A stretch of DNA of 18,339 nt from DASRUP01 sp036397395 (GTDB lineage Bacteria; Patescibacteriota; Minisyncoccia; Minisyncoccales; UBA10102). Position numbers and translations under genes: made by a program. Where the stretch lies: contig DASWIZ010000016.1 in NCBI GenBank assembly GCA_036397395.1, forward strand, positions 1 through 18,339. The letters are read 5' to 3'. This document shows positions 1 through 5,509 of the stretch, in pieces (within the stretch, counting starts at the first letter, position 1; every line of letters starts with the position of its first letter). The notes below the pieces were generated by a model, which did not search any database, was not told the DNA's origin, and saw only the letters and a program-made list of their open reading frames with translations.

Positions 1-243
1 CAACGCCCGCGATCCCCTTGTTACCGTGGCTACTCCGGTGTGCAGGTTTTTTGCCACGTCACGGTGCGACTTGCCTTGTGCCAACTGCTTTACAATTTGC
101 CACCTTATGCCCAATTCCTTATATTCTGTCGGCGACAAAATATCCTGCAAGAACGCCCGCAGCAACTCTTTGTCGTTAGAAACCCGTTGCACCACTCCTA
201 CCAGCTCCTCTGTGTATTTTTCTTTATCCGCATTAAGTATCAT
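1..243 (-). CDS. TrpR-family repressor (partial, C-terminus outside window)
   Basis: The 81 visible codons run LSPTEYKELGIRWQIVKQL, then a helix-turn-helix ending in GVATVTRGSRAL. This closely follows the Trp repressor family (E. coli TrpR has LTPDEREALGTR and GIATITRGSN at the same places). Members are small all-helical dimers that bind DNA through the HTH; tryptophan is the co-repressor in TrpR proper, but related YerC-type proteins have other or unknown ligands. The family is about 90-110 residues, so only the last part is missing. The ATG is chosen because it lies directly against a promoter and a trp-operator-like palindrome; no Shine-Dalgarno site precedes it, so translation is probably leaderless. 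Autoregulation is inferred from the operator. Family assignment is confident; ligand and regulon are unknown, and no trp biosynthesis gene is visible nearby. Confidence 0.85.
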   Translation of the reverse strand, partial: MILNADKEKYTEELVGVVQRVSNDKELLRAFLQDILSPTEYKELGIRWQIVKQLAQGKSHRDVAKNLHTGVATVTRGSRAL

Positions 244-281
244 TGTACTAGTACACTATCACTTACTCCTCATGATGTCAA
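244..281 (-). promoter_or_regulatory. Promoter and trp-operator-like palindrome of the TrpR-family gene
   Basis: On the minus strand a TTGACA -35 box (276-281) is followed after 17 bases by TAGTGT (253-258), a weak -10. The perfect 12-bp palindrome TGTACTAGTACA (244-255) overlaps this -10 and touches the start codon. It has the CTAG core and the TGTACTAG arm known from the E. coli trp operator. A repressor bound here would block RNA polymerase, so it is probably the autoregulatory operator. Confidence 0.7.
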
Positions 282-310
282 CAGCAGCGAAAAACCAGTT
301 ATCCACAGGC

Positions 311-346
311 AAAATATATGGGGAGCGCGCCACTGGCACACTCCCC
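311..346 (-). terminator. Rho-independent terminator after the 47-aa gene
   Basis: Read on the minus strand, 320-346 forms GGGGAGUGUGCCA pairing with UGGCGCGCUCCCC using two G-U wobbles, followed by the U-rich tail AUAUAUUUU. In the plus-strand RNA the wobbles become C-A mismatches, so it is a minus-strand structure. It ends the unit at 364-507. Confidence 0.7.
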
Positions 347-363
347 TGGTATTGTCGACAAGA

Positions 364-507
364 CTACAGTTTTACCTGTTGAAGCCGTCTGTACTGACAT
401 TCTCGCCGAGCGCACTTTGCGCAATCGAGTCCCAATAGTCTTCGTGGGCAAGCTTCAAACCGTTTCTTGAGATTTTCCATTTCTTGCCAATGGACTCCAA
501 CAAGCAT
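364..507 (-). CDS. Small cysteine-containing protein, 47 aa
   Basis: Not recognised. The ATG at 507 is preferred over the longer frame from 546 because a G-rich site (GGGGGC) lies just upstream and because the longer frame would begin inside the preceding terminator hairpin. The product starts MLVGVHWQEMENLKKRFEAC and has four cysteines in a C-x8-C-x2-C-x4-C pattern (DCAKCARREC) with many arginines, which could bind a metal. A minus-strand terminator lies just after its stop. It sits between a terminator-ended cysteine-rich mini-ORF and the TrpR-family gene. It could be a small zinc-binding regulator, but no function can be assigned and even its coding status is moderately sure. Confidence 0.5.
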   Translation of the reverse strand: MLVGVHWQEMENLKKRFEACPRRLLGLDCAKCARRECQYRRLQQVKL

Positions 508-545
508 AACGCCCCCTATAAAATGAACTCTTTTGTAGGTAAACA

Positions 546-574
546 AAAGCCAGCCTTGCGAGAAGGCTGGCTTT
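546..574 (-). terminator. Perfect 12-bp terminator hairpin
   Basis: AAAGCCAGCCTT (546-557) and AAGGCTGGCTTT (563-574) form a perfect stem around a 5-base loop. On the minus strand the stem runs into TTTTGTTTACC, a usable U-tract. It closes the short unit starting at the 703-708 promoter and could act as an attenuator before the 47-aa gene. Confidence 0.75.
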
Positions 575-596
575 ATTTCAAATACAAAGAATTATG

Positions 597-674
597 CTAA
601 AGCTTCAGGCTCCTCGCGCGGCAGACAACACAGCATGGGCAGCAGTTTCGCATAGAGGCTTGCATAAAATTCAT
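597..674 (-). CDS. Putative 25-aa cysteine-rich peptide, leaderless
   Basis: A 26-codon frame begins with ATG six bases after a good -10 box and ends with TAG 22 bases before a strong terminator. The peptide is MNFMQASMRN followed by CCPCCVVC and a basic tail; six of its eight central residues (18-base-pair block of codons) are... specifically CCPCC contains four cysteines and VVC a fifth. There is no Shine-Dalgarno site. A cysteine-codon cluster just before a terminator resembles leader-peptide attenuation, though no cysteine-related gene is seen downstream. The alternative is a non-coding RNA of about 130 bases with a chance frame. Confidence 0.4.
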   Translation of the reverse strand: MNFMQASMRNCCPCCVVCRARSLKL

Positions 675-680
675 ACAGCA

Positions 681-708
681 ATTCTACCAAAGCAAAAATC
701 GCTGTCAA
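681..708 (-). promoter_or_regulatory. Promoter of the cysteine-rich mini-ORF unit
   Basis: TTGACA (703-708), 16-base spacer, TAGAAT (681-686) on the minus strand. The -35 box overlaps the stop codon of the upstream M20 gene. The first ATG is at 674, six bases past the -10, so the transcript would start at or next to the start codon. Confidence 0.7.
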
Positions 709-1784
709 CCCTCTTGCAAAAATCTCAATAAGATTTTTTTATTTCCCTCCAAACTTTGTAAACTTACCCACTCGCCCTCTGCATGCATGCCATGGCCTTT
801 TGCCCCGAATAAAACGCCGGGAACGCCAAAGTATCGCATGTCAGTAGCTCCGTGTTCAAAAGTAAAGTTCACTCTCTGGCCCAGCACCTCTTGTGCAATT
901 TGTTTAAACGCCTGCACCTTTGGATGCTGCTCCTCTACGAATATAAGGTTTCCCTTTTCGCGCAAAGTCACCGAAATCTCCGGAACCAATCCTTTTATCT
1001 TCTCCAAAAGCTCTTCTGGGGTTTTTGCCATCTGTTCGGTAAAACGAATATCGAGTAAACCCTTTGCCTCTCCCGGTACTTTATTGGGAGTCTTATTGGG
1101 AGCTTCCAAAACAGAAAAGTTTACGGTGGTCTTCCACGCCCCAGGATCCATAGGGCCAACCCATTCCTTAATTTTCCCTACAGCTTTTATAAGTTTCTCT
1201 AAAGCATTTTCTCCCAACCAGGGGTAAGCGCCATGTGCAACTTTGCCCTTTGCCTCCAAATCGACCCATGCAATTCCCTTTTCCTTGAGCACAATCTTAA
1301 ATTCTCCTTCGTAGGGGGCATCAGGACAAACCACGAACTCTGGCTTTATGCCAACTTCTTGCACCATATACCTTGCCCCATTAGAGCCGCCGACTTCTTC
1401 GTCGGCGTTAAGCAATAGCGCCACGTCTGGCGGATTCTCTTGCTTTCCTAACTCGAGCATTACCTCAATAAGCACCGAGGCCATGCCTTTCATGTCGAGC
1501 GTGCCACGACCATATGCCTTATTGCCTTCTATCCGCACTTGGTATTGGTCTTCGCTTTCTGCCGGCACTACGTCGAAATGTCCGTTAAGCAGGATTTGTG
1601 GCCTTAAAGCATCTTTTCCCTTAAAAGAAATGAGCAAAGAATACTTTTCATTTTTCTCAAACCGCTGAATATCGTACTTTTCGGCATCGAAAAACGAAGC
1701 AATATACGCAAAGCCTTTTTTAACTTCTTCTGGATTATCTTCTGTAGTCTTAAACGAAACAAGTTTTGCTAATAGCTCTTGCAT
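705..1784 (-). CDS. M20-family metallopeptidase / ArgE-DapE-type deacylase
   Basis: The 359-residue protein has the layout of the M20 family of two-zinc amidohydrolases. NGHFDVVP (67-74) supplies metal ligand H69 and D71; YGRGTLDMKG (91-100) gives bridging ligand D97; LLNADEEVGG carries the catalytic pair E129/E130; CPDAP gives D155; and HGMHAEGEW gives the last ligand, about H334. HGAYPWLGENAL (184-195) marks the dimerisation-domain insert. Family members remove acyl groups from amino acids (ArgE, DapE) or cleave short peptides; substrate cannot be told from sequence, and no lysine or arginine pathway gene is nearby, so peptide scavenging is at least as likely. All catalytic residues are present. 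It follows three tiny ORFs, 20 bases after the last one, and has no clear Shine-Dalgarno site; a TATGAT box lies close upstream. Confidence 0.88.
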   Translation of the reverse strand: MQELLAKLVSFKTTEDNPEEVKKGFAYIASFFDAEKYDIQRFEKNEKYSLLISFKGKDALRPQILLNGHFDVVPAESEDQYQVRIEGNKAYGRGTLDMKGMASVLIEVMLELGKQENPPDVALLLNADEEVGGSNGARYMVQEVGIKPEFVVCPDAPYEGEFKIVLKEKGIAWVDLEAKGKVAHGAYPWLGENALEKLIKAVGKIKEWVGPMDPGAWKTTVNFSVLEAPNKTPNKVPGEAKGLLDIRFTEQMAKTPEELLEKIKGLVPEISVTLREKGNLIFVEEQHPKVQAFKQIAQEVLGQRVNFTFEHGATDMRYFGVPGVLFGAKGHGMHAEGEWVSLQSLEGNKKILLRFLQEG

Positions 1785-1804
1785 ATGAAAAAAGTATCAT
1801 ATTC

Positions 1805-1927
1805 TTAGGAAAAAAGAAGAGGGGGATATTGGTTGTCAGCAGAGACAGGACGCGACTGTATTGTCCTTGCCCTGCTCCACTTTCGCTGGAAGCAAAACCG
1901 TTTCCACCAACGTGCGATGATCTTCAC
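1805..1927 (-). CDS. Putative 40-aa Trp/Arg-rich small protein
   Basis: A GTG codon with AAGGAG five bases upstream (1933-1938) opens a 41-codon frame that begins MKIIARWWKRFCFQRKW and ends QYPPLLFS. The N-terminal half is strongly basic with three tryptophans and eight arginines overall, the C-terminal part is neutral. The start lies two bases after the stop of the 19-aa ORF, and the stop lies 20 bases before the M20 gene, so it looks like part of an operon. It is not recognised. It could be a small nucleic-acid- or membrane-binding peptide or a leader peptide for the M20 gene. Confidence 0.45.
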   Translation of the reverse strand: MKIIARWWKRFCFQRKWSRARTIQSRPVSADNQYPPLLFS

Positions 1928-1929
1928 GG

Positions 1930-1989
1930 TTACTCCTTGCGCCTATGAGGGAACCAACGTTCTTCCCAGAAATCTTTCGGACAAGCCAT
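1930..1989 (-). CDS. Putative 19-aa peptide with strong ribosome-binding site
   Basis: The frame MACPKDFWEERWFPHRRKE is preceded by GAGGAG (1996-2001) six bases before its ATG. Its last codons, AAG GAG TAA, double as the Shine-Dalgarno site of the next ORF, which starts two bases after the stop, so the two would be translationally coupled. The ribosome-binding site lies just after a 12-bp hairpin that carries a complementary CTCCTC stretch. Not recognised; coding status rests only on the start-site signals. Confidence 0.4.
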   Translation of the reverse strand: MACPKDFWEERWFPHRRKE

Positions 1990-2012
1990 AATACGCTCCT
2001 CAAAAGTTTTTG

Positions 2013-2041
2013 GATGAGGAGAGTGGCCAACTCTCCTCATC
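2013..2041 (-). promoter_or_regulatory. 12-bp hairpin with possible Shine-Dalgarno sequestration
   Basis: GATGAGGAGAGT (2013-2024) and ACTCTCCTCATC (2030-2041) form a perfect stem with a 5-base loop. Neither strand has a convincing U-tract, so it is not a standard terminator. On the minus-strand RNA the distal arm holds CUCCUCA, which can pair alternatively with UGAGGAG, the ribosome-binding site of the 19-aa ORF just downstream. Confidence 0.5.
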
Positions 2042-2065
2042 TTTCAGGAACAGCCGGAGTAGTGT

Positions 2066-2104
2066 TTAACCCCAGACCTTGTGAATACGAGTCCGGTGCA
2101 ACAT
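2066..2104 (-). CDS. Putative 12-aa leader-type peptide
   Basis: AAAGGAG (2110-2116) lies five bases before an ATG that opens the frame MLHRTRIHKVWG, ending in TAA. The start signal is as good as any in the window. It precedes the 2013-2041 hairpin by about 25 bases and is first in the series of 12-, 19- and 40-aa ORFs that leads to the M20 gene. Its size and position suggest a leader peptide, whose translation could alter the following hairpin. No function is recognised. Confidence 0.35.
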   Translation of the reverse strand: MLHRTRIHKVWG

Positions 2105-2230
2105 AATTACTCCTTTCTTTTGCCAAAGAACCAGGCTTTTGGCGTATTTTTAAACAAGGGTAACCGGTATCCCCTTGGCCTGGAGAGCCCCCGCTAGTAC
2201 TTACGGGGCACGCCAATCCATGTACTAAGA
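2105..2230 (-). other. Structured non-coding leader segment
   Basis: No gene is seen here. In the minus-strand RNA three short hairpins follow one another: CCCCG/CGGGG (2189-2193 with 2204-2208), CAAGGG/CCCTTG (2155-2160 with 2172-2177) and GCCAAA/TTTGGC (2122-2127 with 2138-2143), the last just before the ribosome-binding site of the 12-aa ORF. No known riboswitch class was recognised. Confidence 0.4.
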
Positions 2231-2231
2231 G

Positions 2232-2377
2232 AAAACCAGCCTTTTTAGGGCTGGTTGCAGTTTTAAGTATCGATAATAACGAAAATTATGAAAACATAAA
2301 CAACCAGCTCCTATGCGTAGGGGTCCATCGTTTTGCGTAATGCGTCCTTGTGCTGGTTGTTATTGAAACCATGATAT
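2232..2377 (-). ncRNA. Candidate short RNA / attenuated leader with alternative hairpins
   Basis: A strong promoter would start transcription near 2377 and the terminator at 2234-2256 would end it, giving about 145 bases. The RNA contains four arms in order: AACAACCAGC, GCTGGTTGTT, CAACCAGCC and GGCTGGTT. Arms 1-2 form a perfect 10-bp stem and arms 3-4 the terminator, while 2-3 can pair over eight bases as an antiterminator. A 28-codon frame (2286-2372, starting MVSITTSTRTH) begins ten bases after the -10 and covers arms 1 and 2; it may be a leader peptide or chance. Confidence 0.45.
2234..2256 (-). terminator. Terminator, possibly an attenuator
   Basis: AACCAGCC (2234-2241) pairs with GGCTGGTT (2249-2256). 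On the minus strand the stem is followed by TTCTCTTAG, a moderate U-tract. It can end the transcript from the 2383-2410 promoter as well as read-through from the toxin gene at 2419. Its upstream arm can also pair with an earlier GCTGGTTG arm (see the RNA at 2232-2377). Confidence 0.65.
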
Positions 2378-2382
2378 TTTGT

Positions 2383-2410
2383 ATATTACACGACCAGGAA
2401 ATCCTGTCAA
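2383..2410 (-). promoter_or_regulatory. Strong promoter of the 2232-2377 RNA
   Basis: On the minus strand TTGACA (2405-2410) is followed after 16 bases by TAATAT (2383-2388). It starts directly after the toxin gene stop (2419). Confidence 0.7.
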
Positions 2411-2418
2411 GAGCCGCC

Positions 2419-2664
2419 TCAATCTTTGTGAAGTCGGACTTCGTGAAAAATGTAGTAATCACCTTTTATTTCAAAATAACAGCGGTAACTACCGGTTACC
2501 CTTACCTGCCAAATATCTCTTTTTTCATCATATTTCTTTGCGCGTAACGAAGGGTGCCGAAGATCTTTTAATAACAAAGTCACTTGTTTGTCGAATGTAA
2601 CCTGAATGTTCGGGGATAATTTCTGATAGCTTCTTTGAAAATGCGGAGTAAACGCAGCTTTCAT
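2419..2664 (-). CDS. RelE/YafQ-type mRNA interferase toxin
   Basis: The 81-residue protein has the sequence course of the RelE/ParE superfamily: FTPHFQRSYQKLSPNIQ at the N-terminus, a helical middle, then HPSLRAKKYDEKRDIWQVRVTG, SYRCYFEIKGDYYIF and a terminal HEVRLHKD. Basic residues and the terminal histidine lie where RelE-like ribosome-dependent RNases hold their catalytic groups. Such toxins cut mRNA or, in ParE members, poison gyrase; the RelE/YafQ/HigB side is favoured by the terminal motif. The start overlaps the stop of the upstream 71-aa gene in an ATGA, the usual antitoxin-toxin coupling. No Shine-Dalgarno site is needed with that overlap. Confidence 0.8.
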   Translation of the reverse strand: MKAAFTPHFQRSYQKLSPNIQVTFDKQVTLLLKDLRHPSLRAKKYDEKRDIWQVRVTGSYRCYFEIKGDYYIFHEVRLHKD

Positions 2665-2876
2665 CGTGCTGATTTTTTAAGAGCACTAAGAAAATCTTTT
2701 GTGGTTGAAAATGGTCCCTGTACCTCACCGCGTTGCGCTTGTTGTACTGACTTTGCCAACGCACGCTCTAAAGAAGATTTCCCATGTCCAACACTACCCT
2801 GAAACATAGTACGGGGAATTTTAATAAGAATGAAATCTTTTGTGGTTTGAATTGTTGGAGTGGCAGAACGCGCCAT
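2661..2876 (-). CDS. Putative antitoxin of the RelE-type pair
   Basis: The 71-residue protein begins MARSATPTIQTTKDFILIKIP and ends with the basic segment TTKDFLSALKKSAR. It has no clear HTH, but its size, position before the toxin and 4-bp overlap with it mark it as the antitoxin. Antitoxins of this class neutralise the toxin through an extended C-terminal segment. It begins 17 bases after the metG stop with no visible ribosome-binding site, so it probably depends on the metG transcript or coupling. Assignment rests on context rather than on motif. Confidence 0.65.
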   Translation of the reverse strand: MARSATPTIQTTKDFILIKIPRTMFQGSVGHGKSSLERALAKSVQQAQRGEVQGPFSTTKDFLSALKKSAR

Positions 2877-2893
2877 ATACTTAAATCTTACTT

Positions 2894-4345
2894 TTAAAAT
2901 TCTCGCGTGTCAATCTTTCTGGATTCAAGGCGAGGAAATAACGCTTTGGCTTCTCCGCCTTGTAGCTGCTGTTGAATTTTTTGGGCGGTTTCGGGGAGAA
3001 ATGGCTGTATAAGTTCTGCAATATCGGAAATAGCCAGCAACAGGTCTGCAATTACCGCTTTCTGGCCCTCTGTGGCCTGCCAGGGACGCTTTTCGTCCAC
3101 ATACTTGTCGCATGCATGAATAATGTCCCAAATGGCCATCAAAGCGTCGTTAAATCGAAATTCCTCGAGACTCTCGTCAACATTTTTCTTTGTTTCGTCT
3201 ACAAGTTTTTGAAAGTCAGAGTTGTTGAATTGCTGATTGTTAATTGTTGATTGCTGTTTCTTGGCCAAGGCAAGTGTTCTCGCCACAAGATTGCCCAACC
3301 CCGAAGCCAAATCCGCGTTATACCTTGTCTCAAACTTTTCAAAACTAAAGTCGCCGTCTTCTGTTGGCGGAATTTCCCGCAGAAAAAAGTACCGCACAGC
3401 ATCGGTTCCGTATTTTTCTACAAGCCCAAAAGGATCAATAACATTCCCAATACTCTTGGACATTTTTTGCCCGTCTACGGTAATAAATCCATGCACAAAA
3501 AGGGTTTTGGGCAGTGGTAGCCCCAAAGATAACAAAACACTACCCCAAATGACACTGTGATGCCATACAATGTCTTTTCCTATCACATGAACATTGGCCG
3601 GCCAAAATTCTTTAAATTTCTTGTTTGGATAATCTATCGTCGTCAGATAATTCATTAAAGCTTCTACCCAAACAAAGATACTGAATTTCTGATCTATCGG
3701 GAACGGAACACCCCATATATCTGCGCTCCTTGAAATACTTAAATCCTCGACGGGCTCCTTTAGCCTTTCCAAAATCCCATTCCGTCTCGCTTCCGGGATG
3801 ATAAAATTTTTGTTTTCCTGTATGTGCTCTAAAATCTGTTTATGATATTTACTCATCCGGAAAAAATATGCTTCTTCTTGCATTTCTTCTACTGGTCTAT
3901 GGTGCACAGGACATCCCCTGTTCTCATCGAGATCTTTCGGTAGATAAAAAGTCTCGCAATCTACGCAATACAAACCCTTATAGTTACCTTTATATAAATC
4001 TCCGTTATCATATATTTTCTTCAGCAGTTCTTGCGCTACTTTCTCGTGCCTTTGCTCTGTTGTCCTTATAAAATCATCGTGCGAGATGTTGAGCTTTTCC
4101 CATAAAATCGCAAAATGGCCACTCATCTCGTCAACGAACTCTTTTGGTGTTTTGCCCGCCTTTTTTGCATATCGTTGGATTTTTAATCCGTGCTCATCTG
4201 TGCCAATACTAAAATGCACGTCAAATCCCTGCGATCTTTTGTATCGGGCGATAACGTCAGCTTGAATTTTTTCGAGGGCATGCCCGATGTGAGGTTTTGC
4301 CGACGGGTAATCAATTGCTGTTGTAATAAAAAAAGTCTCTTTCAT
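2894..4345 (-). CDS. metG: Methionyl-tRNA synthetase
   Basis: The 483-residue class I synthetase charges tRNA-Met in the cytoplasm. It has the HIGH signature (PHIGHALEKIQAD, H19-H22), the KMSKS signature (DGQKMSKSIGN, K294-S298), the FSIGTDEHG strand and a connective-peptide zinc knuckle with C127, C130, C145 and H148 (CVDC and CPVH). The anticodon-binding helical domain fills about 340-470. The C-terminal EMAP-type tRNA-binding domain found in many bacterial MetRS is absent, making it a minimal form. Residues about 364-376 (QQSTINNQQFNNS) are a low-complexity insert from a 14-bp DNA tandem repeat. Its ATG overlaps the stop of the upstream LAGLIDADG gene by four bases, so translation is coupled to that gene. 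Confidence 0.97.
   Translation of the reverse strand: MKETFFITTAIDYPSAKPHIGHALEKIQADVIARYKRSQGFDVHFSIGTDEHGLKIQRYAKKAGKTPKEFVDEMSGHFAILWEKLNISHDDFIRTTEQRHEKVAQELLKKIYDNGDLYKGNYKGLYCVDCETFYLPKDLDENRGCPVHHRPVEEMQEEAYFFRMSKYHKQILEHIQENKNFIIPEARRNGILERLKEPVEDLSISRSADIWGVPFPIDQKFSIFVWVEALMNYLTTIDYPNKKFKEFWPANVHVIGKDIVWHHSVIWGSVLLSLGLPLPKTLFVHGFITVDGQKMSKSIGNVIDPFGLVEKYGTDAVRYFFLREIPPTEDGDFSFEKFETRYNADLASGLGNLVARTLALAKKQQSTINNQQFNNSDFQKLVDETKKNVDESLEEFRFNDALMAIWDIIHACDKYVDEKRPWQATEGQKAVIADLLLAISDIAELIQPFLPETAQKIQQQLQGGEAKALFPRLESRKIDTREF
3228..3255. repeat. Imperfect 14-bp tandem repeat inside metG
   Basis: AATTGCTGATTGTT and AATTGTTGATTGCT lie end to end with 12 of 14 positions equal. They keep the frame and encode a Gln/Asn-rich insert in the MetRS helical domain. 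Confidence 0.7.
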
Positions 4346-5322
4346 AATTCCATATTTATATTTCCATACTTCTCATTCCTCAATCTTATATTTTCTTGCG
4401 CTCTTTTAATTGCGTGCTTCTTGTCGGCATGCCTTATATAAGGGCCAATGAGATAAAAAAGTTGCAAGAGACTCACTTTCCTGCTTATGCGCAAACTCAA
4501 ATAGTCTTCATTGTGCCCATAACCATCCTTCCCAACGTATCCTTTCGTTTGGCTCAATATCATTTTTGGACATTGTATTCCCAGTTTTATAAGTTGATTG
4601 TGTATCTCAAACAATAGGTGGTAGTTATAATTTCCTAACACGTAATACGCCATACCGTCTGATAGAGATATGCATCCTTCTGCATCAGTAAAACCAGCAA
4701 GGAAAGGAGCAAAGTAATTTTTTGAGCGAAAAATCCATCGGGGCGTTTTCTTCGAGAGCAAAAATTTGAACGATAAATTGAGGTTTGCTTCTATCTGAGT
4801 CGCTCCGTGGTAGTTTGGCTTTCCGGTCCATATGTGGCCGTACTTCCTAAAAAGGCTCTCGATTAGCTTTATCTGTGATTCCTTGGTGCTTGCGCAGTCA
4901 ACGTGGATAGTATCTCCTTTACGCCGAGCGCGCAAGTCGCCAATGCGAAACCCGATTAAATACGCTTTCTCCTGCAAACTCCCGTCAAAATCTTTTCGTT
5001 GGTAAACAATATGAGATTCTGAATAACTCCTTCTCCTAATTTCATACTCGCGTAGCTTTCGATGTACAGTACCTCGTGGATAACCATACCTTTTTTGTAT
5101 TTCCCAAGTGGAAAGTTTTTGGACAAGGTACCAGTTCTGAAGCCTCTCTTTTGTTAAATCAGTAGCATTCCAAGGAAATCTCGTTTTAATCCCATACTCG
5201 TTGAGACGATTCCAAATGGTGCCCTGACAACACCCATAACGTTTAGCTATTTGATAAGTGGTAAGTTTCTCCTTCTCGTAGAGATGCCGCAGTTCTTTTT
5301 TAGGAAAACAAAGTCTGTCCAT
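4342..5322 (-). CDS. LAGLIDADG endonuclease with two N-terminal HTH units
   Basis: The 326-residue protein holds two LAGLIDADG-type motifs: YLIGFRIGDL (121-130, acidic D129) and PFLAGFTDAEG (206-216, acidic E215), each with the expected catalytic acid. This is the single-chain homing endonuclease fold, which cuts long DNA sites. Two similar HTH units precede it, TTYQIAKRYGCCQGTIWNRL (21-40) and STWEIQKRYGYPRGTVHRKL (71-90), which probably add DNA contacts. It is free-standing: metG is whole and no intron or intein is seen around it. It starts one base after the HTH gene and its TGA overlaps the metG ATG. Its first motif is less canonical than the second. Both acids are kept, so it is probably active. 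Confidence 0.88.
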   Translation of the reverse strand: MDRLCFPKKELRHLYEKEKLTTYQIAKRYGCCQGTIWNRLNEYGIKTRFPWNATDLTKERLQNWYLVQKLSTWEIQKRYGYPRGTVHRKLREYEIRRRSYSESHIVYQRKDFDGSLQEKAYLIGFRIGDLRARRKGDTIHVDCASTKESQIKLIESLFRKYGHIWTGKPNYHGATQIEANLNLSFKFLLSKKTPRWIFRSKNYFAPFLAGFTDAEGCISLSDGMAYYVLGNYNYHLLFEIHNQLIKLGIQCPKMILSQTKGYVGKDGYGHNEDYLSLRISRKVSLLQLFYLIGPYIRHADKKHAIKRAQENIRLRNEKYGNINMEL

Positions 5323-5323
5323 G

Positions 5324-5506
5324 CTATTTTGTGCTCGTCTTTTTCAAAAACTTTTCAAACTCGGCGCGCGCAATCCGAAACTCTTTGCCGATTTTGTGGG
5401 CTTTCAATCTGCCTGCTTTGATATAGCGATAAATTGTCATTACGTTGACCCCCAGCTTGTCAGCTAACTCTTGAGTTGTATAAAAATCTTTCTGCTGCGT
5501 CATCAC
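5324..5506 (-). CDS. Excisionase-like helix-turn-helix protein (MerR/BldC-type)
   Basis: The 60-residue protein is essentially one winged HTH: YTTQELADKLGVNVMTIYRYI (9-29) followed by KAGRLKAHKIGKEFRI (30-45), the profile of the excisionase/MerR-like DNA-binding domain family. Such proteins bend DNA in site-specific recombination or act as small regulators. It starts three bases after the PD-(D/E)XK gene, with GTG or the following ATG as start, and ends one base before the endonuclease gene. No integrase is seen in the window, so a role as regulator of this operon is as likely as one in excision. Confidence 0.85.
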   Translation of the reverse strand: MMTQQKDFYTTQELADKLGVNVMTIYRYIKAGRLKAHKIGKEFRIARAEFEKFLKKTSTK

Positions 5507-5509
5507 ATT

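Noticed and set aside
299..307. Perfect DnaA box TTATCCACA
   Set aside because: Only one copy, no cluster, no AT-rich unwinding region and no dnaA/dnaN nearby; one match in 18 kb is not strong evidence for an origin.
787..1668. Long open frames on the plus strand opposite the M20 gene
   Set aside because: They are antisense shadows; the minus-strand protein has every catalytic motif of its family.
1836..2030. 64-codon minus-strand frame in another phase of the tiny-ORF region
   Set aside because: Its start lies within the 2013-2041 hairpin without a ribosome-binding site, while two other phases have near-perfect sites.
2105..2230. Known riboswitch, T-box, RNase P or tmRNA
   Set aside because: None of the conserved cores I know for these classes is present; only generic hairpins are seen.
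4342..5322. Intein or group I intron in metG
   Set aside because: metG is complete and the endonuclease is a separate gene before it, with its own start; no splice motifs were found.
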